Below, piece by piece: positions 33,223 to 44,763 of a DNA stretch of 64,000 nucleotides. Positions within the stretch are counted from its first letter, which is position 1, and every line of letters starts with the position of its first letter. Origin of the DNA: Yponomeuta sedellus (taxonomy: Eukaryota; Arthropoda; Insecta; Lepidoptera; Yponomeutidae); the NCBI GenBank assembly GCA_934045075.1, contig OW203734.1, positions 9,063,516 through 9,127,515 on the forward strand. Reading direction: 5' to 3'. The notes below the pieces were generated by a model. That model saw only the letters and a list, made by a program, of their open reading frames with translations. It was not told the DNA's origin and did no database searches. Both the position numbers and the translations under genes were made by a program.

Positions 33223-34203
33223 AATAGTTAATATTTAGAATTTTATTGACCCCAGAGATTTCCCATTACTGGGCAAAAGTCTACCCTTTGGTTTTTGCCC
33301 GTACTTAACACTTAATTTTTTTTTATATCGGAAACAAAAAATCCTGTGAAGGAAGCCAAATGGCACTTCTAGGTATAGGGAGTTAATGTAAATCTTAATT
33401 CAAATATAAGTGGACTAGCATAAAACTTGACCACATTACGTAAGTGGAGCTGGGAGCGTAATGTAGTACCGAATAAATCACAATTTGTGCGAGAGAGCGT
33501 GTACTCCATTGTCCTGGACAAAAGGCTCTTTATTAATACCACCTGCTCCCGCGGCAAGGAATATCTCTTATATTACGGATTGTAGCGTTATATTACCTTT
33601 ATAGCGCTTTTATAGACGCACCTTTATATTTTTATGTTCATCATCATCATTTTCAGTCTACCGGAGCCCGCTACTACAACCTGTTCTGCCAAATGCTATC
33701 TATCACGATCTCTTGCCAGCCGCGTGGACACTCCACCGACATCGTCCGACCATCGGGCCGCTGGTCTGTCCTCTGACTGACTTCCTGTTCTCGGCCGCCA
33801 CTCTGTGAATGCCCTGGTCCACCTGCCGACTTTCTGCCTCGCAGGGGACAACTTGTGAGGCGGGAAGACGGTCCATTTCCATTTCAGTCTCGAGACTCTT
33901 TCACCAATGTGGTCAAAACTATGTCGCTGGCCACAGATTAAAACCTTAATTATTTTTTTTAGATACTATGTGAATAGATCTTTTATTATTAACTTAACAG
34001 TATTAACATATTTATATATGTATATATTATATTTCACTAATTACACTATTATTATAAAAATGGAACTAAACCTAAAACATTCTAATTTAAATAAAATATT
34101 TGAGCCAGATCGCTGTCGGGCGGCAGAGTACCAAGAAGGCTGGCGGCATTGTCTCGCTGTACGGCTAGGCTTATCCTTTGGCCAAAGTAAGCACCTTAAA
34201 TAG
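33223..34203. other. Unassigned; GC-rich patch at 33640-33900
   Basis: The patch starts with TCATCATCATTTTCAG and holds CGTCCGACCATCGGGCCGC. It resembles a decayed retrotransposon 3' coding region in antisense, but I could not assign it. The rest is AT-rich. Confidence 0.35.
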
Positions 34204-34759
34204 AACTTTATTTATATTTTTCTAAAGTTCTATTTTGACACGACACGATTAGTGTCGAAGATTTTCACCCGAAGCAAGGTGACTGTGCGAGACATGGAGC
34301 TGAAACTGAAAGCCACGCTGCTTGAGCTCAAAAAGACCAAAGAGTTGTGCGGCACACTTTTACAAGAACGAGAGGAAAGTGAAGAGGAGATTCATAAACA
34401 GAATAAAACCAACTCAGCGCTTAAAGCAGAGCTCAGCGAATTGGACATACAATGCCAAGATCTAAGTGCCCAACGGGATGAGCTGCAACAGCAAGTCAAC
34501 TCGTTCAACCAGTGCCATGATGTTCATGGTGTAGCACTGCAACGAATACGCTCGCTTGAACTCCAGCTTGCTGAGGCGCACCAGGAGCTTCAGCAAATCA
34601 GTGAACAAGAACAACAAAAAAATAGCGCTAGAACCATGGCTTTGTATAGTGAAGTGATGAGTGAAGCCGGAATACTAACAGTCGACCTAACCACAGCCAG
34701 CGATAAGTCCTGCGCTATGGGGAATACCAGTAGTATCAAAATGAACAGCGTGAAAACCA
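34204..34759 (+). pseudogene. Coiled-coil ORF1-like protein fragment
   Basis: The frame opens after a stop at about 34201. Residues from VTVRDMELKLKATLLELKK onward form long heptad-rich helices dense in E, L, Q and K (for about 115 residues), followed by VTVDL-like and KKYIKRIQ segments. Such proteins bind the element's RNA as multimers. There is no good ATG. The frame runs on into endonuclease DNA in the wrong register, so the C-terminus is not genuine; an internal deletion probably joined it to ORF2. Confidence 0.65.
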
Positions 34760-34762
34760 TAA

Positions 34763-35152
34763 AGAAGTATATTAAGCGTATACAGGCCCCCCACCAGCGA
34801 TTACGGTGTATTCGAATCGGTATTAGAGGATTTATTAAAAGTAGCCTGCAGTAATAATAAGAAGGTTATAGCCTGTGGCGATTTTAATGTAAACCTGCTT
34901 GTAGATTCCCCTTCGAGTGCTAAATTAAAACTTATTTTTAAGTCTTTTAATTTGATGAATATTTTCTTAGAGCCCACCAGGATTACCGAAACCACCGCCA
35001 CCTGCCTTGACAACGTATACTGTGACTGTGAATTTTCCCATTATTCTACAGTGAATTGTCTTAAGTCAGACCACAGTGGTCAAATTGTACATTTTAAAGC
35101 AGATTTAAAAAAAAATAGAGCAAGATGTACTTTGCAGGGTGATAACAAATAA
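34763..35152 (+). pseudogene. Retrotransposon endonuclease, C-terminal half
   Basis: The frame shows SVYRPPTSDYG, then VIACGDFNVNLL and finally LKSDHSGQIVHF. GDFNxN and SDH are the late catalytic motifs of exonuclease-endonuclease-phosphatase enzymes that nick target DNA in non-LTR retrotransposition. The N-terminal half is missing. The frame ends in TAA at 35150-35152, where the reverse-transcriptase frame has already taken over, so a small indel separates parts of what was one ORF2. Confidence 0.8.
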
Positions 35153-36428
35153 AAAACTAGAATTGTTTAAAATTGACTTAAAAAAAAGATTACCTATTCA
35201 AAAAAATACAACTCAAGATGCTAATGTTCTCTATCGAGATTTCTTCAAGGCTGTTTCAGATAGTTTTGAAAAAGTTTTTAAATTAAAACAGATATCCTGC
35301 AAACAAAATAAATTACAATTTAGTGAATGGGCCACAGCCGGCATCCGAAAAAGTAGAGACACACTTTATTCACTGTATGAGAAAAAAACATATACATACA
35401 ATCCCAGTTTTATACAGTATGTAAAACTATACTCAAAATTATTTAAGGCCGTCTGCCACAAAGCAAAATGCGAGTATATAAAAACAAAAATCCTTCAATC
35501 TTCTAATAAATCTAAAACAATTTGGGCTATTATAAATAAGGAAACTGGTAAATCCAAATTGGGAGATCGCGAATTTGCACTTAAAATAAATAATAAATTA
35601 ATAACCTCAAATGAAGACATTGCTGCGGCTTTTGAACAGTTCTTCACAAATGTTCCAATTATAACGACAGCTCCTTTAGACTCTTCTCCAGCTCTTGCTG
35701 AAACTATTTTGAAAGACAATGTCCCCCCATGCGATCACGATTTTTTGTTGGATTATATTGAAGCTCATACCGTGATTAAATCGTTTAAAAAGCTAAAGCT
35801 TAAAAAAACTGCAGATTTGTGGGGTATGTCAGTAACAGTAGTTAGCTCAGTAATCGACACCCTAGCCAGAATCTTTAACAAATGTCTAGATGAGGGTATA
35901 TTCCCAGATCTAATGAAATATAGTAGGCTCGTTCCTTTATTTAAAAGTGGTGATAAGCAAGATCCTTCAAATTTCAGACCAGTCTCGGTTCTACCCGTTT
36001 TGAGTAAAATATTCGAGAAGATAGTTCTAGGTCAACTGCTTACACACTTTAATGACTACCAACTTCTCCATGGTCAGCAATTCGGCTTTACGCAAGGGCG
36101 CTCTACAACGGACGCCGGCGTCATGTTAGTTAAACATATATTTAGTGCATGGGAAGATCGCAAGGATGCTATAGGCGTATTCTGTGACTTGTCAAAAGCA
36201 TTTGATTGCGTTGACCATAAAACACTTCTTTTAAAATTAAAGCACTATGGTATAAACGGGAATAGCCTAAAACTTATGACATCATATTTAGAAGGAAGAA
36301 TTCAAAGAGCTGATATAAATAGAACTAAATCTTCAGGGTCAGAGGTCAGGATAGGAGTACCACAGGGATCGATTTTGGGGCCGTTCCTCTTCCTCGTATA
36401 TGTAAATGATTTGCCGTTCATGGTTTAA
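35139..36428 (+). pseudogene. Reverse transcriptase, palm and fingers
   Basis: A 429-codon frame. The domain motifs appear in order: LVPLFKSGDKQDPSNFRPVS, SKIFEKIV, QFGFTQGRSTTDA, the first catalytic block GVFCDLSKAFDCVDH with its aspartates, and GVPQGSILGPFLFLVYVNDL. It stops at TAA after LPFMV. Translation beyond the stop stays in frame for a few codons, then shifts, and the FADD active-site block is found in the next frame. It would copy the element's RNA at the nicked target. Confidence 0.9.
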
Positions 36429-36430
36429 AA

Positions 36431-37291
36431 TATGTCAGAGATAGTATATTTGCAGATGACACGTCACTTATTTTCAAAATTAAGAGACAAGAAGATGACC
36501 TTGACAATACTAATGCTGCTCTCTCTCAAGTACTAAACTGCTTTACGTCTAATAACTTATTGTTAAATTCAAAAAAGACAAAATGTATAAAGTTCACTCT
36601 ACCAAATGTCAAAGTAGTTCACAGCAAAGTTATATTGGGAAGGGACAAACTAGACCTTGTCGAAGAGACTGTATTTTTAGGTATCACAATTGATGCAAAG
36701 CTTCAATGGGGTCCTCATATAGAAAAATTGGCAAATAAGCTTAGCTCTGCAGCATATGTTGTTAAAAGAATTAGGGAACTAACTGACGTCGCAACTGCCA
36801 GGCTTGTTTATTTTAGTTACTTCCATAGTATCATGTCCTACGGCATACTATTGTGGGGACGGGCAGCGGACATTGAGACCATCTTCGTCTTGCAGAAAAG
36901 AGCGATCAGATTCATCTATAAGCTAGGCAGTAGAGACTCGTTAAGAGAATTCTTTAAAGAAACAAACATCCTGACAGTTGCCAGTCAGTATATCTATGAA
37001 AATATTATGTATGTCAGGAAAAATATTAGCAACTTTAAAACTGCAGGTAGCCAACATAATGTAAATACTAGAATTAAACATAAACTTTTGATCCCAAGAT
37101 TTAGGCTGGCAAAAGTTAATACATCCTTCATGGGGCATTGTATACGCTTCTACAATAAAATCCCTGAAGATATATTAAGTTTGACTGAAGCGCGGTTCAA
37201 AAAATGTGTAAAGTACACTTTGTGCCAAAAGAGCTACTATATTATTAAGGATTATTTAGATGACAATGATGTCTGGAATTCAAGCATGTAA
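36431..37291 (+). pseudogene. Reverse transcriptase active site and C-terminal extension
   Basis: Begins in the frame that contains FADDTSLIF (36449-36475), the catalytic double aspartate. It continues with FLGITIDAKLQWGPHIEKLA of the thumb and a cysteine-containing C-terminal region ending at a normal stop after DNDVWNSSM. It is the continuation of the 35139-36428 frame, displaced by a 1-nt loss. About 30 nt after the stop the untranslated region begins to match the antisense copy at 1504. Confidence 0.88.
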
Positions 37292-37493
37292 AATTCACGA
37301 GTTTTGTAGAATCTGTGTAAATTCTGTTAATTAAGGAATTTGAAAAGACTAAGTTTGGAGTTTTCTTGTCCATTTTTTCTACAAAATGATCCAGATTTTG
37401 AAATGGACACCTAGTTTGACTTGTAACGTTCATTAAGCCGCAGTATCTGCGCTACTTTGAATAAAACCTTTTCATTTCATTTCATTTCATTAG

Positions 37494-37743
37494 CAACGCA
37501 CACATGCAGTGCCGATTATGGATGACGCGTTACATCGAAGCACTTAGCCGGTTAATAGTCGAGACGTGACTTGCCAAAGACGACCCCCGCGTCTATGATT
37601 CAGAGATCCTCGATAATAAGATTTATCGATCAACGACATTGCGCAGTTAATCGAAATTGCCCTTTTTTGAAACAAGGAAGGAATACAAGGACTAATCGAT
37701 CTAATTTATGTATGTATTTATTAAAATAAAAGGAAAAACGTTA
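37494..37743. other. Spacer between two transposons
   Basis: Unrecognised sequence between the retrotransposon tail and the Tc1/mariner-superfamily element. Confidence 0.5.
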
Positions 37744-37745
37744 TA

Positions 37746-38905
37746 CAGGGTAGCCAACATGGAGGTATACAACTTTTATTTGGCGCCATTTTATTTTGAC
37801 GGAAAATATGACGGCAAAAATTGCGACCAATTTTTGGTAGAAACAACTTACCTCCGCGACTAACAATAGCTCGTTTAGTGAATAAGAGCAGTACGGCATT
37901 GCATTGCTATAGATAAAGCAATTTCTCATCGTAGGTATTAGAAGAGTTTGTGCGGAGCAGAATTTACAAATTGTTTGTGAAAGTATAGCTGAAGAACCCA
38001 CATTGTCTACCAGGCGACGTTCTCGTCTTAGAATTAAGAGGACTTTTTTACAGACGATGTTGAAGAAATACCTTTGTTTGTTTCCATATAAGGTTCAGAT
38101 AATTCAAAAACTTCCGCCTCGAGACCACGAACACAGTTATGATTACTGTAGTGTTATGCTAACCAAGCTGGAAAGAGACCCAGATTTTCTTAAAAAAATC
38201 ATCATGAGTGACGAAGCTCATGTCGAACTCGGCGGATTTGTTAATAAACAAAATTCTCGGTACTTGGGAAAAAAACGACCTTCTTTGATTCACGATCGCC
38301 CACTGCATCCTCGTCGAGTAAAGATTTGTTGTGGAATTTGGTCAGGAGGGGTAATTGCGGCTTACTTCTTTGAAGAGTCTATGGGCTACAGTTACATTAA
38401 ATGGAGATCGGTACCGTGCGACGATAAAAAAAAAATTCTTGAATCAAATGAATCAATTAGGCTTGGGAAACCTGTGGTTTTCACAAGACTGGGCCACGTA
38501 TCACACGGCTCGAGCCACAATAGAATCATTAAAAAGAATGTTTCCCGGTCGATTGATTTCGACAAACGGCGACTTTGATTGGCCCCCAAGATTGCCTGAT
38601 TTAACAGCTTTTTTGTGGGACTATCTAAAGGGACGTGTTTATGCTAACAGGCCAATAAACCTTCGAAAACAAAATGTTCGAGACACAGTCACTGTGATAA
38701 CCCAGGTGTGACGTGTGATAATGCAAGACGCGATGAAAAGGGGTCACAGCTGCCGTGGTGGTAGAGGTGGACAATCCTCTGGCATTATTTTCCATGTTTA
38801 ATTGCCGGTCCTAAATACTATACTTAACAAGAAATACTTTCTGATTTTTATATGTCATAGAAAAAAATTACAAAACTGAAGTGTACCGCTTATTTTGCCA
38901 CCCTG
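37746..38905 (+). mobile_element. Tc1/mariner-superfamily transposon, decayed
   Basis: CAGGGTAGCCAACAT at the left and the complement of CAGGGTGGCAAAATA at the right are short terminal inverted repeats. Both lie next to TATA, consistent with TA target duplication. Length is 1160 bp. The interior carries a broken transposase in the same orientation. Confidence 0.82.
37938..38711 (+). pseudogene. Tc1/mariner-superfamily transposase, frameshifted
   Basis: The frame through 38578 gives VCAEQNLQIVCESIAEE (DNA-binding region) and IMSDEAHVELGGFVNKQN with the first catalytic aspartate, then KICCGIWSGGVIAAYFFE. Near 38380 the sense switches to the frame of 38355-38711: TVTLNGDRYRATI, WFSQDWATYHTARAT (second aspartate) and WPPRLPDLTAFLWDYLKG (third). 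The last block has lost about three residues compared with the usual DLTPLDFFLW. It is inactive. Confidence 0.8.
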
Positions 38906-40395
38906 TATATCTTATAGTAAGGCCCCACAAAACCAATTACTTGGTTTGACTGTGGGTGGCTTGGTTTGAATGTAGGAATCACCGCAATCTGGGGCTTTCA
39001 CATTGTATAATATGTATTTTATTCCAGGTAGTCGGCTGAACATTAAAAATAATTCTACGAGCATTCATAAACCGACTCATGTTACAGGACCAATTGGTAT
39101 AATTAGTTATTATTATTTATTTATTCCTTTTCGGGAAACTCGCAGCTTGCATAGAAATGGACAGTTCTTAATGACTAACTATAAGCTAAAAATAAGTTTC
39201 CACACATGGTAACTAAGTAAAAAACATGTGCAAGTTAATATAAAATGAGTTTAAACTACACTGCAGCACCGAGGACGCTTAACATCTTCAACATCTTTAC
39301 CGTGTTTCAAAAGAAGCTAAAACAGTGCCTTGTCAAAAAACTATTAATAAATATAGTGACTGGCTTTAGGTCTCCTGATGGTTTTTAAATTATTTCATAT
39401 AATTATTACTGATTGCCTAATTAATTATTATTTAAGTAACAGATAATAATTGCTATCTGTAAATCATCCAATTTAGTGAATAGACGTGTTACATCTAATT
39501 ACGAATGTTTATGTCTAAAATTAGCGTCACACTGACAAAGATGATTAAAAGTTCGACTCAATTTTTGTTAACATTATTTAACTAGAGTACTCTTTTACTG
39601 TTTTATTATATATTGTTTCGTTTTATCTAAATCGTTTTATAATATTTTAGTTGGAAACCAGTAATAAAGCGTGTTAATGCTAATCATCTCATGTTGTAGA
39701 AAGAGAGGACTGAAATATTGACTCAAGAATGAAAGGGCTTTTTAACCTTTCACCAAGCAATGTTATAATAGTTTCCATCATAAATTTAACTTTATCACTT
39801 CGAAATAAAGTGCAAAATCTCTAGCGACTGCAGGAGGATCCATGGTATTGCTTACCACAGATTTGATGTCACAGAAAGTTGGTGTCACGAATAACATAAA
39901 CATAACATTTAAAAGTATTTCAAGTGTAATTGTAACATAAATGTAAAGTGTTCTCTATTTATCTATTATTATAGTTATAGGGCCTTCAGTCAATTGTAAA
40001 CTATTGACCGCCTGTACATCTCGTGTAAAACCTAATAAATTGTGAAATTTCTACATAGATGTTTCGTTTACAACGTTTACTCAAGCTTTATTAGTATAAC
40101 TTAGTGGCAACCAGCCACGGCCTGCAAACCAGCAGAAAGATAGCATTTTATTACAGAAAAAGGAAAAAAGGATGTATAAAGCCTCACTGACCTATTTGGC
40201 AATGAAATGAAACATGAGAGAACATTTTTACAGAAATATGGCGGTGCGAGGTCCTGAATACAAAACGCTGAGTCAGCGCGCGGAGTTGCATCAATTAGGT
40301 TAGATAAATCGTGTGGTATTAAAGTGGTGCAGAATGTAGCATATGGTTTCACTGGTACCTTTCAGCAAAACAGGTCGGCACTCAAGATCGATCAC
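38906..40395. other. Unassigned AT-rich sequence
   Basis: About 1.5 kb without recognisable gene, RNA or repeat. Open frames are short and low-complexity. Confidence 0.5.
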
Positions 40396-40757
40396 GAAGC
40401 GCTCGTGGCCTAGTCGAACCGAGTCATTGGGACCAATCATTTGAATTAAGCAACAACAGGCGCAGTTAGGTGCAGGATGGGTGAATGTCCCGTGACTACC
40501 GCTAATGCCGTTTTTTCCGAGCGCTTCCGTTCGTCGCAAGGCATGCTAAGCCGTTGGTGCCGGCTGTCATGTAATGACAGGCGTTAAGCCATGTCAGAGG
40601 CCTTACGGGCGACTTGGTAACTTCTGACGATAAGGCCCGCCACTGTCTTAGAATCCTTCACCAACCCGGACTTGGCCCCCGTGGTGGAGTATGGCCTAAC
40701 CTTTCTGCAATGCAGGAAAAGACCCGTGCTCTAACATTAGTAACATACAAAAGGTTG
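40396..40757 (+). mobile_element. 5S-rRNA-like SINE, full copy
   Basis: Starts CGAAGCGCTCGTGGCCTAG and runs through ATTAAGCAACAACAGGCGC, GGTGCAGGATGGGTGAA and the standard body. The tail (CTAACATTAGTAACATACAA) is mutated. Confidence 0.9.
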
Positions 40758-41554
40758 TTTCCTAATTTTATTCAGAAAGAATCAAGTGTTTAAGATTTCC
40801 AAGTTTCGGTAAATGCAGAATCGGGCCCGTAATTGCAAATCTCTATCAGTTCGTCCATCTAACAATTCTATCAACCCCTTATTTTCCGTACTATAATTAT
40901 AGACAGACAAACACACGTCAAGTATAGCTTATTAACGTCTCAAATTGCAGGAAAGATACCTTTTAGAAAGAAAGAGGGAGTATCGGCTTAATCACCACGT
41001 AGGCCAACCGCGGATTATTCCACACACAATATCGTTCTTAGTTTCCAAGATATAATGGTTAAGGAAATGGGCCGTTTTTTGTTCTACCCCGAACATTAAG
41101 TCCGGAACTTGGAGTGTTTTAACATTAGCCCAAGACCAAAAACGGCTGTAAATTTTCGGGTACCACCCCTCTGTTTTACTTCATAGTCTGTATTTGCATA
41201 GCCCCGTGACGTAACTGGATAAGTCACTGTCGGAGCTCCACAATTAGGAATGGAAAGAGAGAAGGTTTTACAATCGCTAATACACTTCAGCACATTCGAG
41301 GTCACGTCACCTTACCAGTGGTAAAAAACGATTTATAAAAAATGCTTGTAAATTAATTTAGAAATTGAAATTGTTGAAATTAATATTAGGGGTTAAAGTA
41401 TGAAATTGCCGTTTTATTGCAATAGGTTCTTTCAATTGACATAGAATCTTCATGGTTTGAGGTTTTCGAATGAAACTTTTTTCAAATGGTTTCTATGTTC
41501 TTTTTTTAAAAAATGTGAAACATTTGAATATCGACTTTCAATTGTTTTTGTTAT
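40758..41554. other. Unassigned sequence
   Basis: No recognisable gene. The part nearest 41554 may be decayed mariner sequence. Confidence 0.4.
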
Positions 41555-41890
41555 TCAATTTAGACAAGAAAGATGGATACGCGTTTCTTTCTGCAGATCA
41601 GTCAAATCATGAGGCACCCATTTTTCGTATTTTTTTATTTTATTGATTTGACGTAAGTGAGTCAATATTGTGGGTAAGGTAACGTTGAACCATGCCGCTA
41701 ATTCCTGGTTAGTTTGACTAGGATCGGCTTCCACTATCTCTCTTAATTCATCGTTATTCACCTGTGTGGGCGGTCTTCCTCGTGGCTCGTTCTTTAAGTA
41801 GAAATTTCCATCACGAAAGCGTTTAAACCAAAATCGCACGGTGCGTTCATTAGTAGACCCCTCTCCAAACGCAGAATTCCACCCATGCAA
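41555..41890 (-). pseudogene. mariner transposase N-terminal fragment
   Basis: The frame holds FGEGSTNERTVRFWFKRF, the RGRPPTQVNNDELREIV linker and WVPHDLTDLQKETRI, the two helix-turn-helix modules and the WVPHxL signature of mariner transposases. The catalytic aspartate region is missing or scrambled after LSCLN. The 5' end is cut off where the SINE at 41905 begins. The family differs from the mariner at 44764. Confidence 0.85.
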
Positions 41891-41904
41891 AAATTCCGAT
41901 GTAA

Positions 41905-42115
41905 AAACCTAACTGCAAAGTAGGTACTCGGGGCTGCAAGTGATGCAAATTACTTCAGCCAGATGTCGCTGCCTGTACGTAATACAGAGAATATTGTAAA
42001 GAGGTTCGAAATTTCACCCATTAGCTCAGTTGGAAAGAGCGCTGGCATGGAGAGCCAGAGGTCGCGGGTTCGAATCCCAGCATGGATGGAATTTTTAGCC
42101 TCTATATAGGTTTTA
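41905..42115 (+). mobile_element. Monomeric member of the hairpin SINE family
   Basis: Reads upstream domain (CCTAACTGCAAAGTAGGTAC, GCCTGTACGTAATACAG), the tRNA-like head with TTAGCTCAGTTGG and GGTTCGAATCCC, then TTTTTAGCCTCTATATAGG. There is no antisense arm and no A-rich tail. Confidence 0.75.
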
Positions 42116-42179
42116 AAGTTGTTGAAGTTATACAAAATATCATGCGAAATTATAAATGTTACTAAAGTTCACTCTAGAA

Positions 42180-42355
42180 CTGTGATGAAAAACATCGTGA
42201 GGAAACTTCAGTGTCTAAGGTATTCACATGCCTCGGCTCTTGAATTTACCAATACACGGTGGGCACGCGTGGAAATTAAACTCTGTTCTCTGTCTGAGAA
42301 AAGACCTGTGCCCTGCAGTAGAACGTATATAGGCTACATAAAAGTTTACTACACA
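42180..42355 (+). mobile_element. tRNA-like SINE body and 3' end
   Basis: Shares AACATCGTGAGGAAAC, GGTGGGCACGCGTGGAA and GAACGTATATAGGCTACATA with the full copy at 59110-59435. Confidence 0.65.
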
Positions 42356-43094
42356 CAGCTTGTCACAGCAAGTCGATACTGTTAAGTACGTACAGTCAAC
42401 ATTTTGACTCTCTTTATTAAAGCCGTTCGTAATGTAAATGAGTAGAGTATACGCATGTAAAAGTCGGTAGGCTATCCACTGGCCACTGTAAGATAAGACT
42501 ACACTCAGTAATATTTTCGGCGCTTTTGAATTTCAAATGTAAAAGTTGATGTCGTCTATGCCATACTTGTAAAAGATCGATTTTTTCTTGATCAGAGTGT
42601 CTAGCTTTCAATTTGCCTAGGAAGCAAAATGCTTAAGATGAGTGCCAACAGTGCAAATTACCCAAACTGTAAATTGCCTAGGGAATAAAACGTCTACAAA
42701 GCAATGTTTATTCGTGTAGGTAGAGTCGGCTATTTTAGCCAGTCAGCAAAGATTTATAAGTAATCTAAACATTTCAATAGCGTTTTCATAGCATAAAACT
42801 ATATAGGAGTGTTTGAGCTTAACGCCTACCTATTCGCGAAGGCAATAATTGTGAAGAGGTGGATTGGTTTAGCCTTAAACACTTTTTATTTTATAATTTT
42901 ATTGTACTTTTTGAGGGTACCATAAGTACCTATTCCTCTATATTTCAAAACTATCTTGGTCGAGACGACTTGTCCAACCCTAAATTGCTAAATTATATAC
43001 TCTAAAAACTATATTCCGAGTCTTATTTACGAAGGATATCTACTATCTGAAGAATAAGCTACAACGTGTATAAGACAAGGTAAGAAAGACCAGT
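42356..43094. other. Unassigned sequence
   Basis: No gene or repeat was recognised. Confidence 0.45.
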
Positions 43095-43337
43095 AATAAT
43101 AATAAATATTCATGGACATATTACACAGATCTCGTTAGCCCTATACTAAGTACAGCTAAATGACTTGTGTTATAGGTGCTAACTCAACGATAGATTTAAT
43201 ACAATAAATACATAGATAACATCCAAGACCCGAGACAAACTAGAAAAGTTCGTTTCCTAGTTTGACCCGGCCGGGGATCGAACCCGAGACCGTCGGTTTT
43301 ACAGCAGCGTGCCAAACCGCTGCGCCACCGAGGCCGT
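43095..43337 (-). mobile_element. tRNA-like SINE (GGCGCAGCGGTTTGG family)
   Basis: Nearly identical to 30505-30756, with the B-box complement GGGGATCGAACCC and the AATAATAAATATTCATGG end. Confidence 0.87.
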
Positions 43338-44761
43338 CTTAATAGCTTCGTAATAATAGTAATAGCTTCCATATATGAATGTCACTTCTACGTAATGTCT
43401 TAATCGTATATACTGATTTCACAAATAAGTGCGTCGGTCGGCACAAACAAGCTTGTTTCATCTAGTTTTACTAATTTTCAGAGTACCTTTTAAACAAATT
43501 AGTTTGTTCTGAAGATGCTATCTGTATAGCAAATCATTCTTGAACCTACGCTTAATAAAACTTTCTCTCTTTGTATAGGTCTTTTGCGGAGGTGTGATTT
43601 CTGTCACTATTTATCCTTGAAAGAGACCAGCAGCTGTGTCAAGATAAAAAAGAAAGGCCCTACGACGCATTTAAAATCATTAATCAACTTGATACTCTGA
43701 CACGCGTTTCCCGCCCCATAGCCCAAATCTTACTACTCGACGAAAAACACACGCCTATACATATTTAAGGTCTATCCACTATACAACGTGCCGGCGACGG
43801 CACAAAACTGAAAAAATAGCTCTATATATATATCAATGCACGTACATACGTGCATACCTACGTACATACATACATACATTACTTACCCTCATTTTAGGCT
43901 CCGCCGCAGTCGGGTCGAGCCTTTTTTGCTTTTTCATAGTCTTTAATTTGTAATTATTTAACGTCCTCCGTTCTGACCTTAGAAATTACAATCTAAACCA
44001 CTGTTATGTTCAAGTACAAAACTTGGGATGCTAAGGATTTTTTAAGTTTCAGTGGTGGCGTCCGTTCGCCGAAGGATCGTTGTAACGTGAGTAGACCTTT
44101 ATCCTTTCACTTGACACGTGCGACTCTTCATACGACACTTGTCATATTATTGAACTAGCGTACCAGGTAAGCTTCAAGGAGACATTCCTATACCACGTAG
44201 TTTGGTTTTTATTTACGAACGAAATACCGGATCGCTTGAAACAGCCATTCGTCTAAAGAACACAAATCAAGGTTTGGTATTTTAAGGTATGTAATTTACA
44301 TAGGTACCTTAACTTTGTACATGAAAACACTAGTCAGTTATAGCCTGAATTTTTAATCAACTTCAAAAGGTTTCGTGGTGAAATCATAAATGAGACTTTC
44401 AAAATATACCTTACTTGTTAATTAAATATACATTATACAAGGTGTAAAAAATCACTCCTATCCGAGGTTCTTCTCGTCAATACAAATAACGTTTGATGTG
44501 TTGACTAATTAAAAATAATAGCAAACCCATTAGCTGTTTCACACTAAAGTTCCCAGCTATTGCATTAAAATGTATGAAACAGTAGATATTTTATCTAGTG
44601 AAAAAAGTTTTTCACACCATTTTCACAAAAGTTGTTCTAGTAATATTTCTATTTCAACGTTATATAAAAAAAATTCTCTGTCCGGCTATTGATGGTTTCA
44701 ATTAATTCAAGCGTGTATCGAGATAGTTTTGGTAAGTGGCTTTTTAAATAAAACAAACAAA
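43338..44761. other. Unassigned sequence with a transposon-end-like motif
   Basis: Mostly unrecognised. TATACAAGGTGTAA near 44435 and CTTCTCGTCAATAC after it echo the motif near 9003. ACGTACATACATACATAC near 43865 is a short microsatellite. Confidence 0.4.
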
Positions 44762-44763
44762 TA

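Larger units (their letters stand above)
34204..37493 (+). mobile_element. CR1/Jockey-type non-LTR retrotransposon, decayed
   Basis: Contains, in order, a coiled-coil ORF1-like fragment, the C-terminal half of an apurinic endonuclease, a reverse transcriptase with its C-terminal extension, a 3' untranslated region and a TTTCA pentanucleotide tail. The start is set only by the stop upstream of the ORF1 frame. ORF2 is broken by a missing endonuclease N-terminus, a frame change near 35.13 kb, a stop at 36426 and a 1-nt loss near 36449. The 3' region is repeated antisense at 1504-1713. The clade assignment is by protein resemblance only. Confidence 0.88.
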
